NCBI RefSeq assembly: GCF_016545825.1
Contig: NC_052612.1
Span: 39,105,738-39,169,737 of the forward strand
Source of the DNA: Eucalyptus grandis
Taxonomy: Eukaryota > Streptophyta > Magnoliopsida > Myrtales > Myrtaceae
Direction of reading: 5' to 3'
Length of the DNA stretch: 64,000 nucleotides
A model generated the notes under the pieces. That model saw nothing but the letters and a program-made list of their open reading frames with translations. It was not told the origin of the DNA and did not search any database. The translations under genes were made by a program, and so were the position numbers. Below are positions 1 to 10,739 of the stretch, piece by piece (the stretch's first letter is position 1; every line of letters starts with the position of its first letter).

Positions 1-2195
1 TATGCGCTTCATCACTCGGCATACAACGATCCACATTTTTCCTACCACATAGGACTTCTAACATCACGATGCCAAAACTATACACATCCACCTTTTCTGT
101 GATTATAGAGCTTAACCACTCTGGAGCAAGGTAACCTGGTGTTCCTCGCATGGTCGTCATGACTTGGCTTTGGTCCTTCTCAATTAGCTTCGACAATCCA
201 AAATCAGCGAGCTTCGCATTGAAATGTTCATCCAGCAGTATATTTTGGGGTTTGACATCTAAGTGAATTATTTTTTGATGGCATTCCTCATGGAGATAGG
301 CTAGTCCCTTGGCAACGTCGATAATAATCTTTCTCCTCACTTGCCAACAGAGGTCAAACTCTTGGTCTTTATGGAAGATCCACTTATCAAGAGAACCATT
401 GCACATATACTCATAGACTAAAAGTCGAAATGATTTTTCAGCACAAAATCCGAGTAGTCTTACTAGATTGACATGATGTATAGTGCCAATGGTTTCCGCC
501 TCGGCCAAGAATGACTTCTTCATTTGACTAAAACCATCAAGGCGCTTGACTGCAATCCTAATGCCGCTGGGTAAAGTTCCTAGAAACACTGAGCCAAATC
601 CTCCTTCCCCTAGCATGACGGTGAAATCTCCCGTCATGGCCTTTAGGTCCTCATAATAGAATCTAGTTATCTGAAGCCTCGGTAAGTCTGGATCGTCATT
701 ACTATCGACATCATTTTTTCTCACCATACTTGGAATACAAATCCCAAAAAGGCTTACTAAAATCATCAAAACTGCTCCAACAGTAATCCCTAATATTAAC
801 TCTGCTCGTCTCCTTCTTTTTCTTGGAAAGATTGATAACGGCAACGGTTTGTTTGAACTGTTGTTGACTTTGATAAATGCTAAGCTGGAATACTGGCCGT
901 AGTCATTTATAAGGGAAAATGAATCTGATAATAAGTAGCAGTCTCCACCATAGAGAATGCTTTGATTACGAAATAGTGCCATTGTGCAGGAGCACCCTTT
1001 CCTCAAACATGCTTCCTTGCAACTCTCTGCAGTTGCGTTTGAGATGTCTGCACTAATATTAATGTTTGTCAAAGCAAAGAAGCTCACATTCTCAACTGCT
1101 GTGAAAGTGTTATTGAGTGAATCACAAGAGATCGGTGAGCTGAGATTGCAGCCGTCAGATGGACCCCTCTCTTCAATTTGTTCTGTCTCGCTGGGACACA
1201 CACACTGAGATCCATATGAACAGATGCCATAAGTTCCACACACGAATGGATAAGCGCAAGTATCAACTTGATCCTCAAGAAGATCCGTCGGGCTCCAACC
1301 ATTGGAGAATTCAACATAAACATAATGCTCCAGATGCCCATCAGTCATCAGACGGATGAACTGAGGCAATGATGTAGGGGAAAATTCAAACTCACCAAAG
1401 GTTCCATTCTTGTAAAGTGCTCCAACCTGTCCATTGTCGCTCTTCATTTTGCTCACATTGCTCGTTCTGTAGAAAATTTGTGAAGAATAGGCTGTTCTTA
1501 CAGATGCGACAAAGCCTATTTGATCATCAGTGGTGAATGTGTAGACCCGTGCTGTCTCATCCGGCGCACTTGATGTCGCTGTTAGTTTCATGCCAGGACG
1601 TAGCTCCTGTCCAGGAAGAATTGTGTCTGTAGGGTGATCGAAAGACTGCCAAACGATGGTGTCATTTCTGTCGTAAAGCACGAGATTTCCAACCTCAGTC
1701 AAGTTTAAGCCAACGACTGATTTGCCAGCAGTATTTGTGGACCACAATTTTTTTCCGTCGGCACCCAGTAAAACTAAATCGCCTTCCTGGGTGAGTCGCA
1801 TTTGGACAGTGTCGTTCATCGATTCTTGCTGAACCAACCAAACTAACCGTGGATTGATGTTTTTTATGTCTTCTGTCGGTTGGAAAATATACACGCCAAA
1901 ATTGCATAAAACGCCAACAGATGTTTCATAGCTTATGGAGCCAAAAAAGAAACTTGGTCCTGAGTTTAGCCTGGAAAGCACGAACTTGAAACCGGCTATG
2001 GTGGTTATATTGTAGTCGTAAGGTTTACTGGGCGTCCATACGGTGGGAACACTGACCGACGAAGGTCCAATCCTAAATTTGGCGATAGTTAGTGGCGGAA
2101 GCAGCAGTAGGAGGAGGAGGGAGGAGGAGGAGGAGGAGGAGGCTCGGAAAAGGAGCGGGGAAACAAGAAGGGATTTTCCGACCAGGCAGGACCAT
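1..2195 (-). CDS. SD2-5-like G-type lectin receptor kinase, copy 1 (3' end off window, signal peptide out of frame)
   Basis: This is a probable plasma-membrane receptor Ser/Thr kinase: extracellular bulb-type lectin, EGF/PAN-like Cys-rich stem, one membrane span and a cytosolic kinase. I translated the minus strand from 2074 to 1 by hand and met no stop, and it matches copy 2 (42379-44454) without internal frame breaks. Visible motifs are the lectin signature NLTEVGNLVLYDRNDTIVWQ, the glycine loop GEGGFGSVF, the lysine in IAVKRL, the catalytic loop HLDVKPQN (about 242-265) and DFG. HLD in place of HRD makes it a non-RD kinase, as is usual in this family. The signal-peptide ATG is at 2193-2195, but its Leu-rich frame hits TAG at 2073-2075. 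An extra base in the GGA-repeat run (about 2120-2135) puts it one base off the lectin frame. The ATG that starts the copy 2 ORF reads AGG here. It is probably a recent pseudogene or a compromised allele; an assembly error in the GGA run is possible. Confidence 0.85.
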
Positions 2196-2283
2196 TGACA
2201 TGTGTGCAAGTAAGGTCAAGGTATTTCGGGTGGGAAATAGAAGGAGGAACACCTCTGGTACTAATGATCTGCGAATGATGATG

Positions 2284-2292
2284 CCTTTTATA
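2284..2292 (-). promoter_or_regulatory. TATA box of lectin-kinase copy 1
   Basis: The minus strand reads TATAAAAGG, about 90-97 bp upstream of the signal-peptide ATG at 2195. The same element is conserved at the same distance in copy 3 (10820-10828) and in the gene-less relic (47232-47240). Conservation across paralogous flanks supports a real core promoter. Confidence 0.6.
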
Positions 2293-3082
2293 AACAAGAG
2301 GATTCTTTCCTGTGGAAAGACTTCAAAGTTCGGAATAGTCTAGTCCTGCTTCATACCGTGAAAAATCTCTCTTACTTCCTTATTTTTCACTAATAAATAA
2401 ATAAATATATCTAAAATGAAAAGAAGTTTGCTGAATAGAGTATTAAGAACATTGATAAGATATGTAAGTACTCTATTTTCAAATTATCATTGGTTAATTT
2501 ATAAGTTCAAATGCATATAAAGTTAATCCTAAGGAGGTAATAAGATGCTAATTTGGAAAGTTTAAATGTAAGAATGGAGAGATAAATTTTATGGATAGAG
2601 CAATCTTTTGTTGGATTTGAAAGAAAATCGTGGATAGTGGGAATGGGATTAAGCTAATTTTTTAAATTATTGGAAAATAAATATTGAATATATCTTGTAC
2701 TCCTAAAATAAGAATAATCAATAAATAATATTAACTTTCACCAAAATCATTTGCATTATGAACGTTAGTAAGAAATATGGAGTATGATAAAAGAAAATGC
2801 TAGTTAAATTAAAAAAAAAAATTGAATTCTTTTAAATGTGTTAGCAAATTAAAGATCATTGCGAGTCTTATTTGGCTCCTTTACTACATTGACTCTTCTA
2901 TTTACCTTAGACCAGCTCTGTCCATGATGACCTTTTTGACAAAAGTTAAAGATGGTCGGTGGGATGCTGATGTTGACAAAGACTTAGACAATTTTTCGAT
3001 CAACCAAACGTGTAGATAAGGTAAGACTAACTTGTTTTGTACGCGAGTAACATGTTTTTCAAAAAACAAAAAAGCTTTCTTC

Positions 3083-3128
3083 GAACAAATAATTTTTTTT
3101 TTTTGGTCAGTCTTTGAACAAATAATTT
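3083..3128 (-). mobile_element. Micro-insertion of an A-tail with a 13-bp target duplication
   Basis: GAACAAATAATTT at 3083-3095 is repeated at 3116-3128. Between them lie about 20 bp made of a T run followed by GGTCAGTC. The paralogous flanks (about 11610-11632, 45395-45415, 49265-49285) carry a single copy of the target and no insert, so this is an insertion. On the minus strand it reads as a short tail ending in GACC plus poly(A), which suggests target-primed retroposition of an extremely 5'-truncated element. Confidence 0.65.
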
Positions 3129-4410
3129 GAAGTGTATGAAATACCATAGATGAAATAAATCATTAGCTTAAACCCGAATGGATTACCCAAATATGGATTT
3201 GGAGAACCATATCATGTCGTATCTTTACTCCCTATATGCAAGCACATTCTTTTATCAGTATACTAATCTCAAGACTTTCAAGTAAAATATATTGAAAGGA
3301 GAATTCTAAATCAAATTGAACACCTCATATAAAAATCAATGTGTGAACACAATCACCGAAAAGATTGTGAGATCAAGCGAATACAAGACGTATTGAGTGA
3401 TCAAATTTCTCTGTTATGTAATTAGGTTATAGCTGTGTTCAAGCATTTATGCTTAATTAGTACGAACTGGTTCAATATCCAATATTGAGTGCATGATACA
3501 AGAATTGAGTGTACTCAAAATTATGAAATTTTCTTAATTTATTCTTAATAGACGAAGGGCTAAATCAATAAATAAATAAATAGAAGTAGTTGCATCCGAT
3601 ACATGACAAAATACATAGTGTGGTGCCACCACGTGAGAATCCCAGCAATTTTCTTGACGAAGTCAATCTTCTTAAAAGTAATGAGAACGAAAGCTAATCT
3701 TCAATCCCTATTGCACTATTCCTATTGCGGACCCCGGAGAGACTGCAACGTATGTCAACGTCAACGCGCTCTTGTGCGTTATAACATCGCCGCGTCATTG
3801 GTAATTCATACGGCTTTCAACTTTTATTAACTGCTCAACAAAGTATGACATCAAACTCGTGCCGGTCTGTTCCACGCATACAAGCACTTTATTTCCTCGT
3901 TATACTAATCTCATAACTTTTGGGTAAAATATGTCGAAGAAGAATCACAAACCAAATCGAACACACACCGATAGTAATTACATAAACATCCATGTGTGAA
4001 AATAATTGCCAAAAAGATTGTGACATCAAGCAGATACGATGAATTGAGTGATAAAACTTCTCCGTTCATATAATATGGTCAATCCCATGTTAACAAGAGC
4101 TTATTATGCATATTTAATTTGAACTAATTTGATTTTCCAAATATTGAGTATACATAATACAAGAAAAACTAATTGTATTCAACATTATGAACTTTTTTTC
4201 TTGATTTATTTCTTAATAAACGAAGGCTTAAAACGGTCAACAAAAATTCAACGGTCCCTCTTATGTCAAAAAGCGGGAGGCGTCCCCATGCATGACAATA
4301 ATCATAGGGGTACAATCACGTGAGATTTCCAACAATTTTATTGACGAAGTCAACCTTCTTAAAAGTAATGAGAATAAAAGCTAATCTTCAACCTTACCTG
4401 TTATGCTTTT

Positions 4411-7400
4411 TGTCATGCCTCGACCCTTCGAGTATGTGCCCATCCCTCCTTGGTCGATATAATAGCGATGTCTCAGGACGCACAAGGACCCATTCATTAT
4501 AATATACATATGCAAAAGATATAAATCCTCGTGATAATAAAACGATGGGATAGAAAGCGGGGCAACTTTTTTCAAACCAAAACAAACCTTTTATAACAAA
4601 ACAAGTTTATTCATAATATCAGGTCGCTTACAAAAATATCGACTTAACCAAAAAGGAACTGTCCTACGACCAACTAGCCAGACAGGTTTGCCGATTCTAT
4701 TTCTTCCACCTTCCCAAACTTTGGGACTTTCGGCTTTCCACAACCGTCACCTAGGGACCTGAAAATGTGATCCCACAACGGGGTGAGACTATGTCTCAGC
4801 GAGTTCTACTCCCTAAGACCCGATTATGAAGAAAATTACGCCCTAAGGGTTGCTTAAGCACAATCAGGCGTCAGAAGACTTACCTTGGCCTCAGTTCCTT
4901 CCTGCAAGTCAGTTCAACTAAATAAATACTAACAATTGTATCACTCAATCAAATCAAATCGAATTATCGATCAATCGACCCAGTCGATTACATGTCATCA
5001 CGACCATCTCTTAATCGACCCATTCAATACTATCTATGAATCTGATCAAAGTCCAGGATTCCTCAATCAAAGTGAAATATAGACAGTAATATCCTATCTC
5101 CAGATGACATATAGAGCCATCGAGGGGGTATGCATAACGTTCTATCTCCGAGACGACATATAGAATCATTAAGCCGTTATAACATACCTATGCATAACGT
5201 TCTATCTCCAAGACGACATATAGAGTCATCGAGCCGTTATAACACACCGTTCTTTCTCAAAATGACATATAGGGTCATCGAGCTATTGAATCATACCGTC
5301 CTATCTCCAAGATGACAGATAGAGTCACCAAGCCGATATACAAGCAATTCCCTCTCAAAATGACATATAGAGTCATCGAGTTGATAAGTCATATCGTCCT
5401 ATCTCCAAGATGACATATAGAGTCACCGGGCCGGTATACAAGCAATTCATTCTCAAGATGACAGGAGAGTGATCAAGCTATAATAATATAATGTCCATTC
5501 TCTAAGATGACATACGAATCATCGAGCCGTTATAGTATTTTGTTCCGAAAATACAATCAATTTTACCATTTTTATCATACTTGGTAAAAATACACGCGTG
5601 TGGGTACACAGCCGGCCTTAGCCAAAATATAAGGTTTTCACTTTTGAACCTCCCACTATTTTCATCAGTCCCAAAATAGATTTTTGGCGCTGTAGATCGA
5701 TGCTCGGTAATTTTCCACTTAATTACCTAAATTATTCATTTTTGGAAATTAATACCCACAAACACTAATCACAATTAAATTGCACATTCAGTACTCAATT
5801 AAATAAACAGAGAGCATCGCTGCAATTAGCATGAAATTCCGGTCACCGGCTAACCCGGTCTAATTTCCGGAAAATAAATAATTATTTAAATAATTACAAA
5901 AAATAATAAATAAATGTCAATAAATCCAATTTAGGCCCGTAATGCCTAATGGGATGCCGAAACGGACCCGCAAAATTTCTGAGACTCGTTAAATAAATAC
6001 TAGAGTCTATTTACTCGCTAATTGTACTAACTAACCACCTAATATGCAATGGCAAATAATTAAATTCACTAATCTAATATAATCTAACCACCTAATCCAT
6101 CTTAGCCTAAACTAATCAACCCCTAAGCACAATTAACCTACTAAGCAAGGATTAGTGAGTTAAACTCACCGGATTTGCAAGCCGGTGAGTCCACGGCGAC
6201 CATGACGCGGAGGCGAGCAATAATCCTCCAAGCGGCGACACCAACGGAGGCCGAGAAGGGCTCGGAAACAGGCCATGAATTCCTAGACTCCTTGCTGGTT
6301 CGGTTTCCACTTCTGCTCTTGCTGGACAGAGGAGAACCAAGGCTAAATGGTGAAGAAACGAGTTGACGTGAGCTTCGGCGAGTGGGTGGTCGGCAACCGG
6401 TGGCTCCTAAGGGTCAAGGGGTCTTGTAGGAGGATGGAACGGCCAAAGGAAGGGTCAGAATGAGAGAAAAACGAAGAAAATCGCGAAACAGTGCAGGCGG
6501 GCAGGGGATTGATGGACCGACGACCAGTTCCTTCTCGCCAGCATACCGAACGACCAGCGGCTCTATTCAACGATTGGCGACCACCGTCCATACGGACTGG
6601 GTGTGCTGGTCACAGCGGTGGGTGGCTCGGGGGCAAATTCGCACGGGAAGTCGACTTTTCACTCGGTTCTTTGGCGAAAGGTCGGCTGGAGCAGAAACTG
6701 GCAAAAGTGAAAACAGAGGAGGAAAACGGTCCGGTGGTGGTTCCATCGTACGTGCAAAGGCCAAGGGGGATGAGCTGGGGTTTTCTCTGGTTCTTGAAGC
6801 TTCAAAAGTCACTCAACAATGGAGAAAGCAAGGGAAAAAGGAAGAAGAAAAAGGGTTTGCTGAAGGGGGTCCTCTTGGTGGCTTCTAAGGGCTCAACACT
6901 TGCCCAAATCTCCCTTGCCTTGCCCCCACCAGCTGATGCCTTGCCCTCTGCCCCTTATCCACACCTTGGCTTCCTCAAGAAGCTTGTCAAAGAGTCCAAA
7001 ATGTCATGTAGTCCATGGCATACGAATTTGGTAACATTTGGCCTTCAATGTCTTCAATTCCATTCAATCCTCTTTCAATTCAATCCAATTGAGCTCAATT
7101 TGATTTCCATAAATCTAACCAAGGTGCCATCATCCCAATCCAAATTTTTCCTCATCATTTAGTCCAACTTGAATCCCAAAAACGAAATCAAAGCGGCCCT
7201 CTACCTTTCCCGATCAAAAACGGCCCTAGGACGACTTTTCCCAAAAAGTCTCGTTGCGTAAAACCTTCGGAGGCTGAGTCGACGTTCTTACAATGACCCG
7301 TGACATGATAGAACTTTCAATTTCTGAAATCGGATTCAAATTACATTAATTTCAATCCGACACATTTTTAGCATAACCTAGACTACTGGGTAACTTTCAT

Positions 7401-7845
7401 AACTTTTTAGTGCAAATAACCCGTGGTCGATTTTCTTTGAGTCACAATGAACCCCTTTCAACACATTGTCAAATCTCGGTGGTCGTGAAAATCTCGAGGT
7501 TTCAAATACGGACACAAGATACAAAAACGACAAAAATCAAACTAGTGCCAATCGATGAGAATTTTGCATTTAGTGAGATCACCACGTTAACCACGCATCT
7601 CGTCGAACCGACTTATTATTATTATTTTTTATCTCTAATTGATTTACATATGTGTTGTAATGATCTCGGTAGTTGAACACGGTCGAGCGACCGATCAAGT
7701 CTATTTGCCTTAAAAATCCTTAATGGCTTCCATGGGTAGTCTAGTTATCTCACGAGTGATCAGCTTTGAGAATAGCACTATAGACGCGTCAATGAAATGC
7801 CCGATTATTCAATTGAAAGCAGAATTGAAAATCTAGGATGTCGCA
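4411..7845. mobile_element. Giant solo LTR, family 1 (3435 bp)
   Basis: It begins TGTCATGCCTCGACCC and ends AGGATGTCGCA, the TG...CA form of LTRs. It is flanked by the exact 5-bp target duplication CTTTT (4406-4410 and 7846-7850). It aligns along most of its length with 51175-54518, which has the same ends and its own duplication. No primer binding site, polypurine tract or gag/pol domain lies inside, so it is a solo LTR left by recombination between the two LTRs of a full element. The length suggests a Ty3/gypsy element of the long-LTR kind (Tat/Ogre-like), but this cannot be proved without internal domains. The longest ORF inside (6491-7162) is not shared with the sister LTR and I do not call it a gene. 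Confidence 0.88.
5092..5535. repeat. Tandem repeat of about 50 bp, roughly 9 copies, inside solo LTR 1
   Basis: Degenerate units of about 45-60 bp share the cores TATCTCCAAGATGACATATA and GAGTCATCGAGCCG. Spacers vary and differ at several positions between units. The sister LTR (51175-54518) has only a short unrelated stretch at the matching place (about 51880-51940), so the array expanded in this copy or its sublineage after the two diverged. Confidence 0.8.
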
Positions 7846-7850
7846 CTTTT

Positions 7851-8440
7851 CCTGTATTAAAATTCTGTCTTCTTAATTTTCCTTGTATACTAATGGCCCA
7901 GGATTGTTTTCTTCCTTCTAAGTGATTAAATATCAAGGGTCAAACTTCTTTGAAACTAAAATCACTAGATACTACATTAAGGGGAATCTCGGAAAGATAA
8001 TAGATGATCTTTAGACCACGTAAACTAATCTCATCATCAACAATGGTCCAAATGATAATCGTAATTCATATTGTCTATAGATCATGCAATATTAGCTTGG
8101 GAATTCCATATCCCGAGATGTACATACTTTTCATCAATATTGGGTTTTATCTTGATGAAAATATATATAGACCCAAGATGTTCGGGTTTTTTCTAAAGTC
8201 AAAAAGTAATATCAAACGCCTTTTAATCTCTTCATTTAAATTGAAAAGTTATCCTTTGTGTTCCTGAAGCAGTTGATTTGCAATTTTTTGTAGGTTCTTC
8301 CCAACCCGCTTTAGTCGCTGAGGAACTGAACAAGAATTTAGGTAGGTCAATGGGAAAAACAAATAGTAAAGAACTAGGCAACCATTAAGGCAATGCATCT
8401 AGCACAGTTTGGTTTTTCACGCAGGAAATGTAAAACGTTC
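7851..8440. repeat. Duplicated noncoding segment (partner at about 29150-29890)
   Basis: From about 7870 this stretch aligns with 29150-29890. Shared phrases include TATCAAGGGTCAAACTTCTT, CTTTAGACCACGTAAA, GGGTTTTATCTTGATGAAAA, TTCCTGAAGCAGTTGATTTG and AATGCATCTAGCACAGTTT. It lies directly 3' (in array sense) of the promoter relic at 8440-8580 with no gene between, so it may be old 3' flank of a lost kinase copy. I see no coding signal. Confidence 0.65.
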
Positions 8441-8580
8441 TTACAAGAGATCTGTGAGTGATGATGCGTTGCATAAACAAGAGGTCTCTTTCCTTAAGGA
8501 AGATTTCAAAGTCTGGAAGAGTTTATTCCTGCTTCATACCACGAAAAATCTTACTTCCTTATTTCAGCTAAGATCGTTTG
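8440..8580 (-). pseudogene. Promoter-only relic of a lectin-kinase unit (block E)
   Basis: GAGATCTGTGAGTGATGATG, CATAAACAAGAGGTCTCTTT and CATACCACGAAAAATCTTAC match the promoter segments of copies 1-3 (2265-2380, 10795-10920, 44630-44740). The TATA position reads GCGTTGCATAAAC, so the TATA box is destroyed. No lectin or kinase sequence follows on the minus-strand downstream side; the duplicated segment 7851-8440 abuts instead. I infer a unit whose coding part was deleted. Confidence 0.6.
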
Positions 8581-8680
8581 CGTGCTTCATGAAAACACTT
8601 TGATCCATGAATGTAACTACTCCCGGAGAATGATACAAGAGGATCACTAATAAATTAATAAAAGAAAAGAAAATATCTAA

Positions 8681-8898
8681 AGATCTGTTTGTTTCATAAA
8701 AATGAATAATTTGAAAAATAATTTCCAAAAAAATAATTGCTTATATCTCTGATAAAAATAAATGAACGAAAATTATTTAATTTATCTTCAAAAAATGTTT
8801 AGACATAAATTGTTATCGATATTTCATTAACTAATTATTTCAAGAGATACAATTGATTATTTTTCAAATCATTCATTTTCTGCTAAAGAAACGGAGCC
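8681..8898. mobile_element. Harbinger-type MITE, 218 bp
   Basis: Terminal inverted repeats are AGATCTGTTTGTTTC on the left and, reversed, GGCTCCGTTTCTTTAG on the right. The 3-bp TAA at 8678-8680 and 8899-8901 fits the TWA duplication of PIF/Harbinger. It interrupts the duplicated kinase flank: paralogous flanks at 2410, 10945 and 44765 read through ATCTAAAATGAAAAG or a close variant without it. The interior is AT-rich and noncoding. The same family recurs at 51142-54736. Confidence 0.7.
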
Positions 8899-8901
8899 TA
8901 A

Positions 8902-10119
8902 ATTTGTTTCTTCTTTAGTTCATATTAATGGAGTATTGAGAACATCAATAAGACATGGAAGGTCTTTCAAATTATTCATTGGTAAACTTTTGAGTTTCAA
9001 ATGCATGGATACTCTATTTTTCATCTAAAGTCCAATTTATTCTGAAGAATTTAAGAGGAGTTGAGTTGGAAAGTGACATAAAGTAGTTGCAGTTCACATA
9101 ATGCTAGTTAAATGAAAAAAGTATACTTCTTTTCCATTTTCCTTCGACAACATTATGCGTTAGCAGAATAAAAATCATTGCAAGTCCTATTCGGCTGCAT
9201 TATTCCATCGACTCCTCTATTACCTTGGACCACCACTATCTCCACGCCATGATGACTTCTCAGGTGAAAGTTAAAGATTGTCGGTGGGATCCTGATTTTG
9301 AACCAAAAAAGAAATAAAAGACAATCTCCTAATCAACTAAGCTTGTCGGGAAGGTTACGAGTCTTAAGACCATGTTTTGTATGCAATGAACATGTTTTCT
9401 TAACTATGGAAAAGTATTCTTTAGAAAGATAACTGTATGGTAGAAATACTATAAACAAACTAAATCATAAGCCTAGACCCGAGCATGCAGCCAAAATATG
9501 AGTTGAGAATATCACGTTTGTCCTGTGTCTATATTCATAATATACAATTGCTTTCTTTTATCGTCATACTAACCTCACGGCTTTTGGTTAAAATACATTG
9601 AAAGCATAATCCTTAACCAAATCGAAGACACGCCCATATTAATTATATAAGTATTAACGTGTGAAACAACTGCCGAAAAGATTGTGGAATCAAACATGTA
9701 CAAGATGAATTGAGGGAGAAAACTTCTCCGTTAATGTGATTGAGTCATGGTCATGTTAATGAATGCTTATGAACATTTAATACGACCTCGTTCAATTTCC
9801 AGATATCGAGTATTCTTGATATTTTGTCAAAAAGGACGAGTCCTCACCATACACGACAGTAGACATCATGATGTACTACCACTTGAGATTCCAGCAATTT
9901 TATTGACGCATCATCTTTCTTTCTTTGTGCACACATGAGATTCCACTAATTTTTGTTGCGGACCACAGAAACGCCCTCTCTTATCTATTCCCATGATGTT
10001 CCAAATTGTGTTGTAACATCACGATTGATTTGACAAATTATGCAGGCTTTTATCTTTTATCAATTGGCCAACAAAAGTTGACATCTAATTAGAAATATTT
10101 CCTTTAATCTAAACAGTTT
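8902..10119. repeat. Duplicated kinase 5' flank, block E continued
   Basis: It continues the flank after the MITE: GGAGTATTGAGAACATCAAT, the TTCGGCT/CCATCGACTCCTCTAT region, and the GACAAATTATGCAGG to CATCTAATTAGAAATATT end. The last part matches 28845-28935 and 47020-47115. It is joined directly to the truncated kinase copy 3 at about 10120. No gene is seen. Confidence 0.65.
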
Positions 10120-10725
10120 ATGCCGGGACGTAGCTCCTGTCCAGGAAGAAGTGTGTCTACAGGGTGATCGAAAGACTGCCAAATGATGTCGTCATTTGTG
10201 TTGTAGAGCATGAGATTTCCAACTTCAGTCAAGTTTAAGCCTACCACTGACTTGCCGGCGGTATTTGTGGACCACATTTTTTTTTCCATCGTCACCCAGT
10301 AAAACTAAATCGCCCTCCTTGGTGAGTCGGATTTGCGAAGTGTCGTTCATGGGTTCGTGAGGAATCGACCAAACTGACGATGGTATGATGTTTTTCATGT
10401 CCTGTGTCGGTTGGAAAACAAGCAGGTGAAAAGACCAGCTTCCACCACCAGAGTCCATGAAGCCACATAAGAAACTTGGTCCTGTGTTTAGCCTGGAAAG
10501 CACAACCTTGAAACGAACACCAACATAATTTCCGGAGGAGGTATAGATTTTGGTTGTATTGAAGTCGTAAAGGTTACTGAGGGTCCATATGGTGGGAACA
10601 CCGACCGATGAAGGTCCATTCATGAATTCGGCGATGGTTAGTGGCGGAAGTAGGAGGAGGAGGAGGAGGAGACTCGGAAAAGGAACGGGGAAACAAGAAG
10701 GGATTTTCCCAGCAGGTTGGACCAT
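10120..10725 (-). pseudogene. SD2-5-like lectin kinase, copy 3: 5' fragment with frameshift
   Basis: This copy has the only in-frame signal peptide of the three: an ATG at 10725, a run of about 8 Leu, then the lectin start MNGPSSVGVPTIW. The reading frame holds for about 150 codons, then shifts at a run of 9 T (about 10277-10285) where copy 2 has 8, giving a stop at 10225. The shifted frame resumes as KKMWSTNTAGKSVVGLNLTE and ends when homology stops at the residues RPG (10120-10130), before the Cys-rich stem. The membrane span and kinase are absent. The sequence then joins flank DNA of another unit. It is a pseudogene, useful as a reference for the intact signal peptide. Confidence 0.9.
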
Positions 10726-10739
10726 TGAGTTTTGTGCAA

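Larger units (their letters stand above)
2196..4405. repeat. Duplicated 5' flank of the lectin kinase array, block A
   Basis: This is AT-rich noncoding DNA upstream of copy 1. It aligns by eye with 10740-12841 (block B), 44560-47110 (block C), 47153-50710 (block D) and 8440-10112 (block E). Shared landmarks are the ATCTGCGGATGATGATGCC promoter segment, a tract ending in AAATATATCTAAAATG, a tract with GTTAATCCTAAGGAGGTAAT, and GACGAAGTCAACCTTCTTAA. Short ORFs in it are not conserved between blocks. It is the flank that was co-duplicated with each gene; I see no gene in it. Confidence 0.8.

Noticed and set aside
5092..5535. CRISPR-like regular repeats
   Set aside because: Plant nuclear DNA; the units are degenerate and the spacers are repeats too.
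6491..7162. 223-codon ORF inside solo LTR 1
   Set aside because: It is not conserved in the sister LTR at 51175-54518, overlaps another ORF of similar length and shows no domain.
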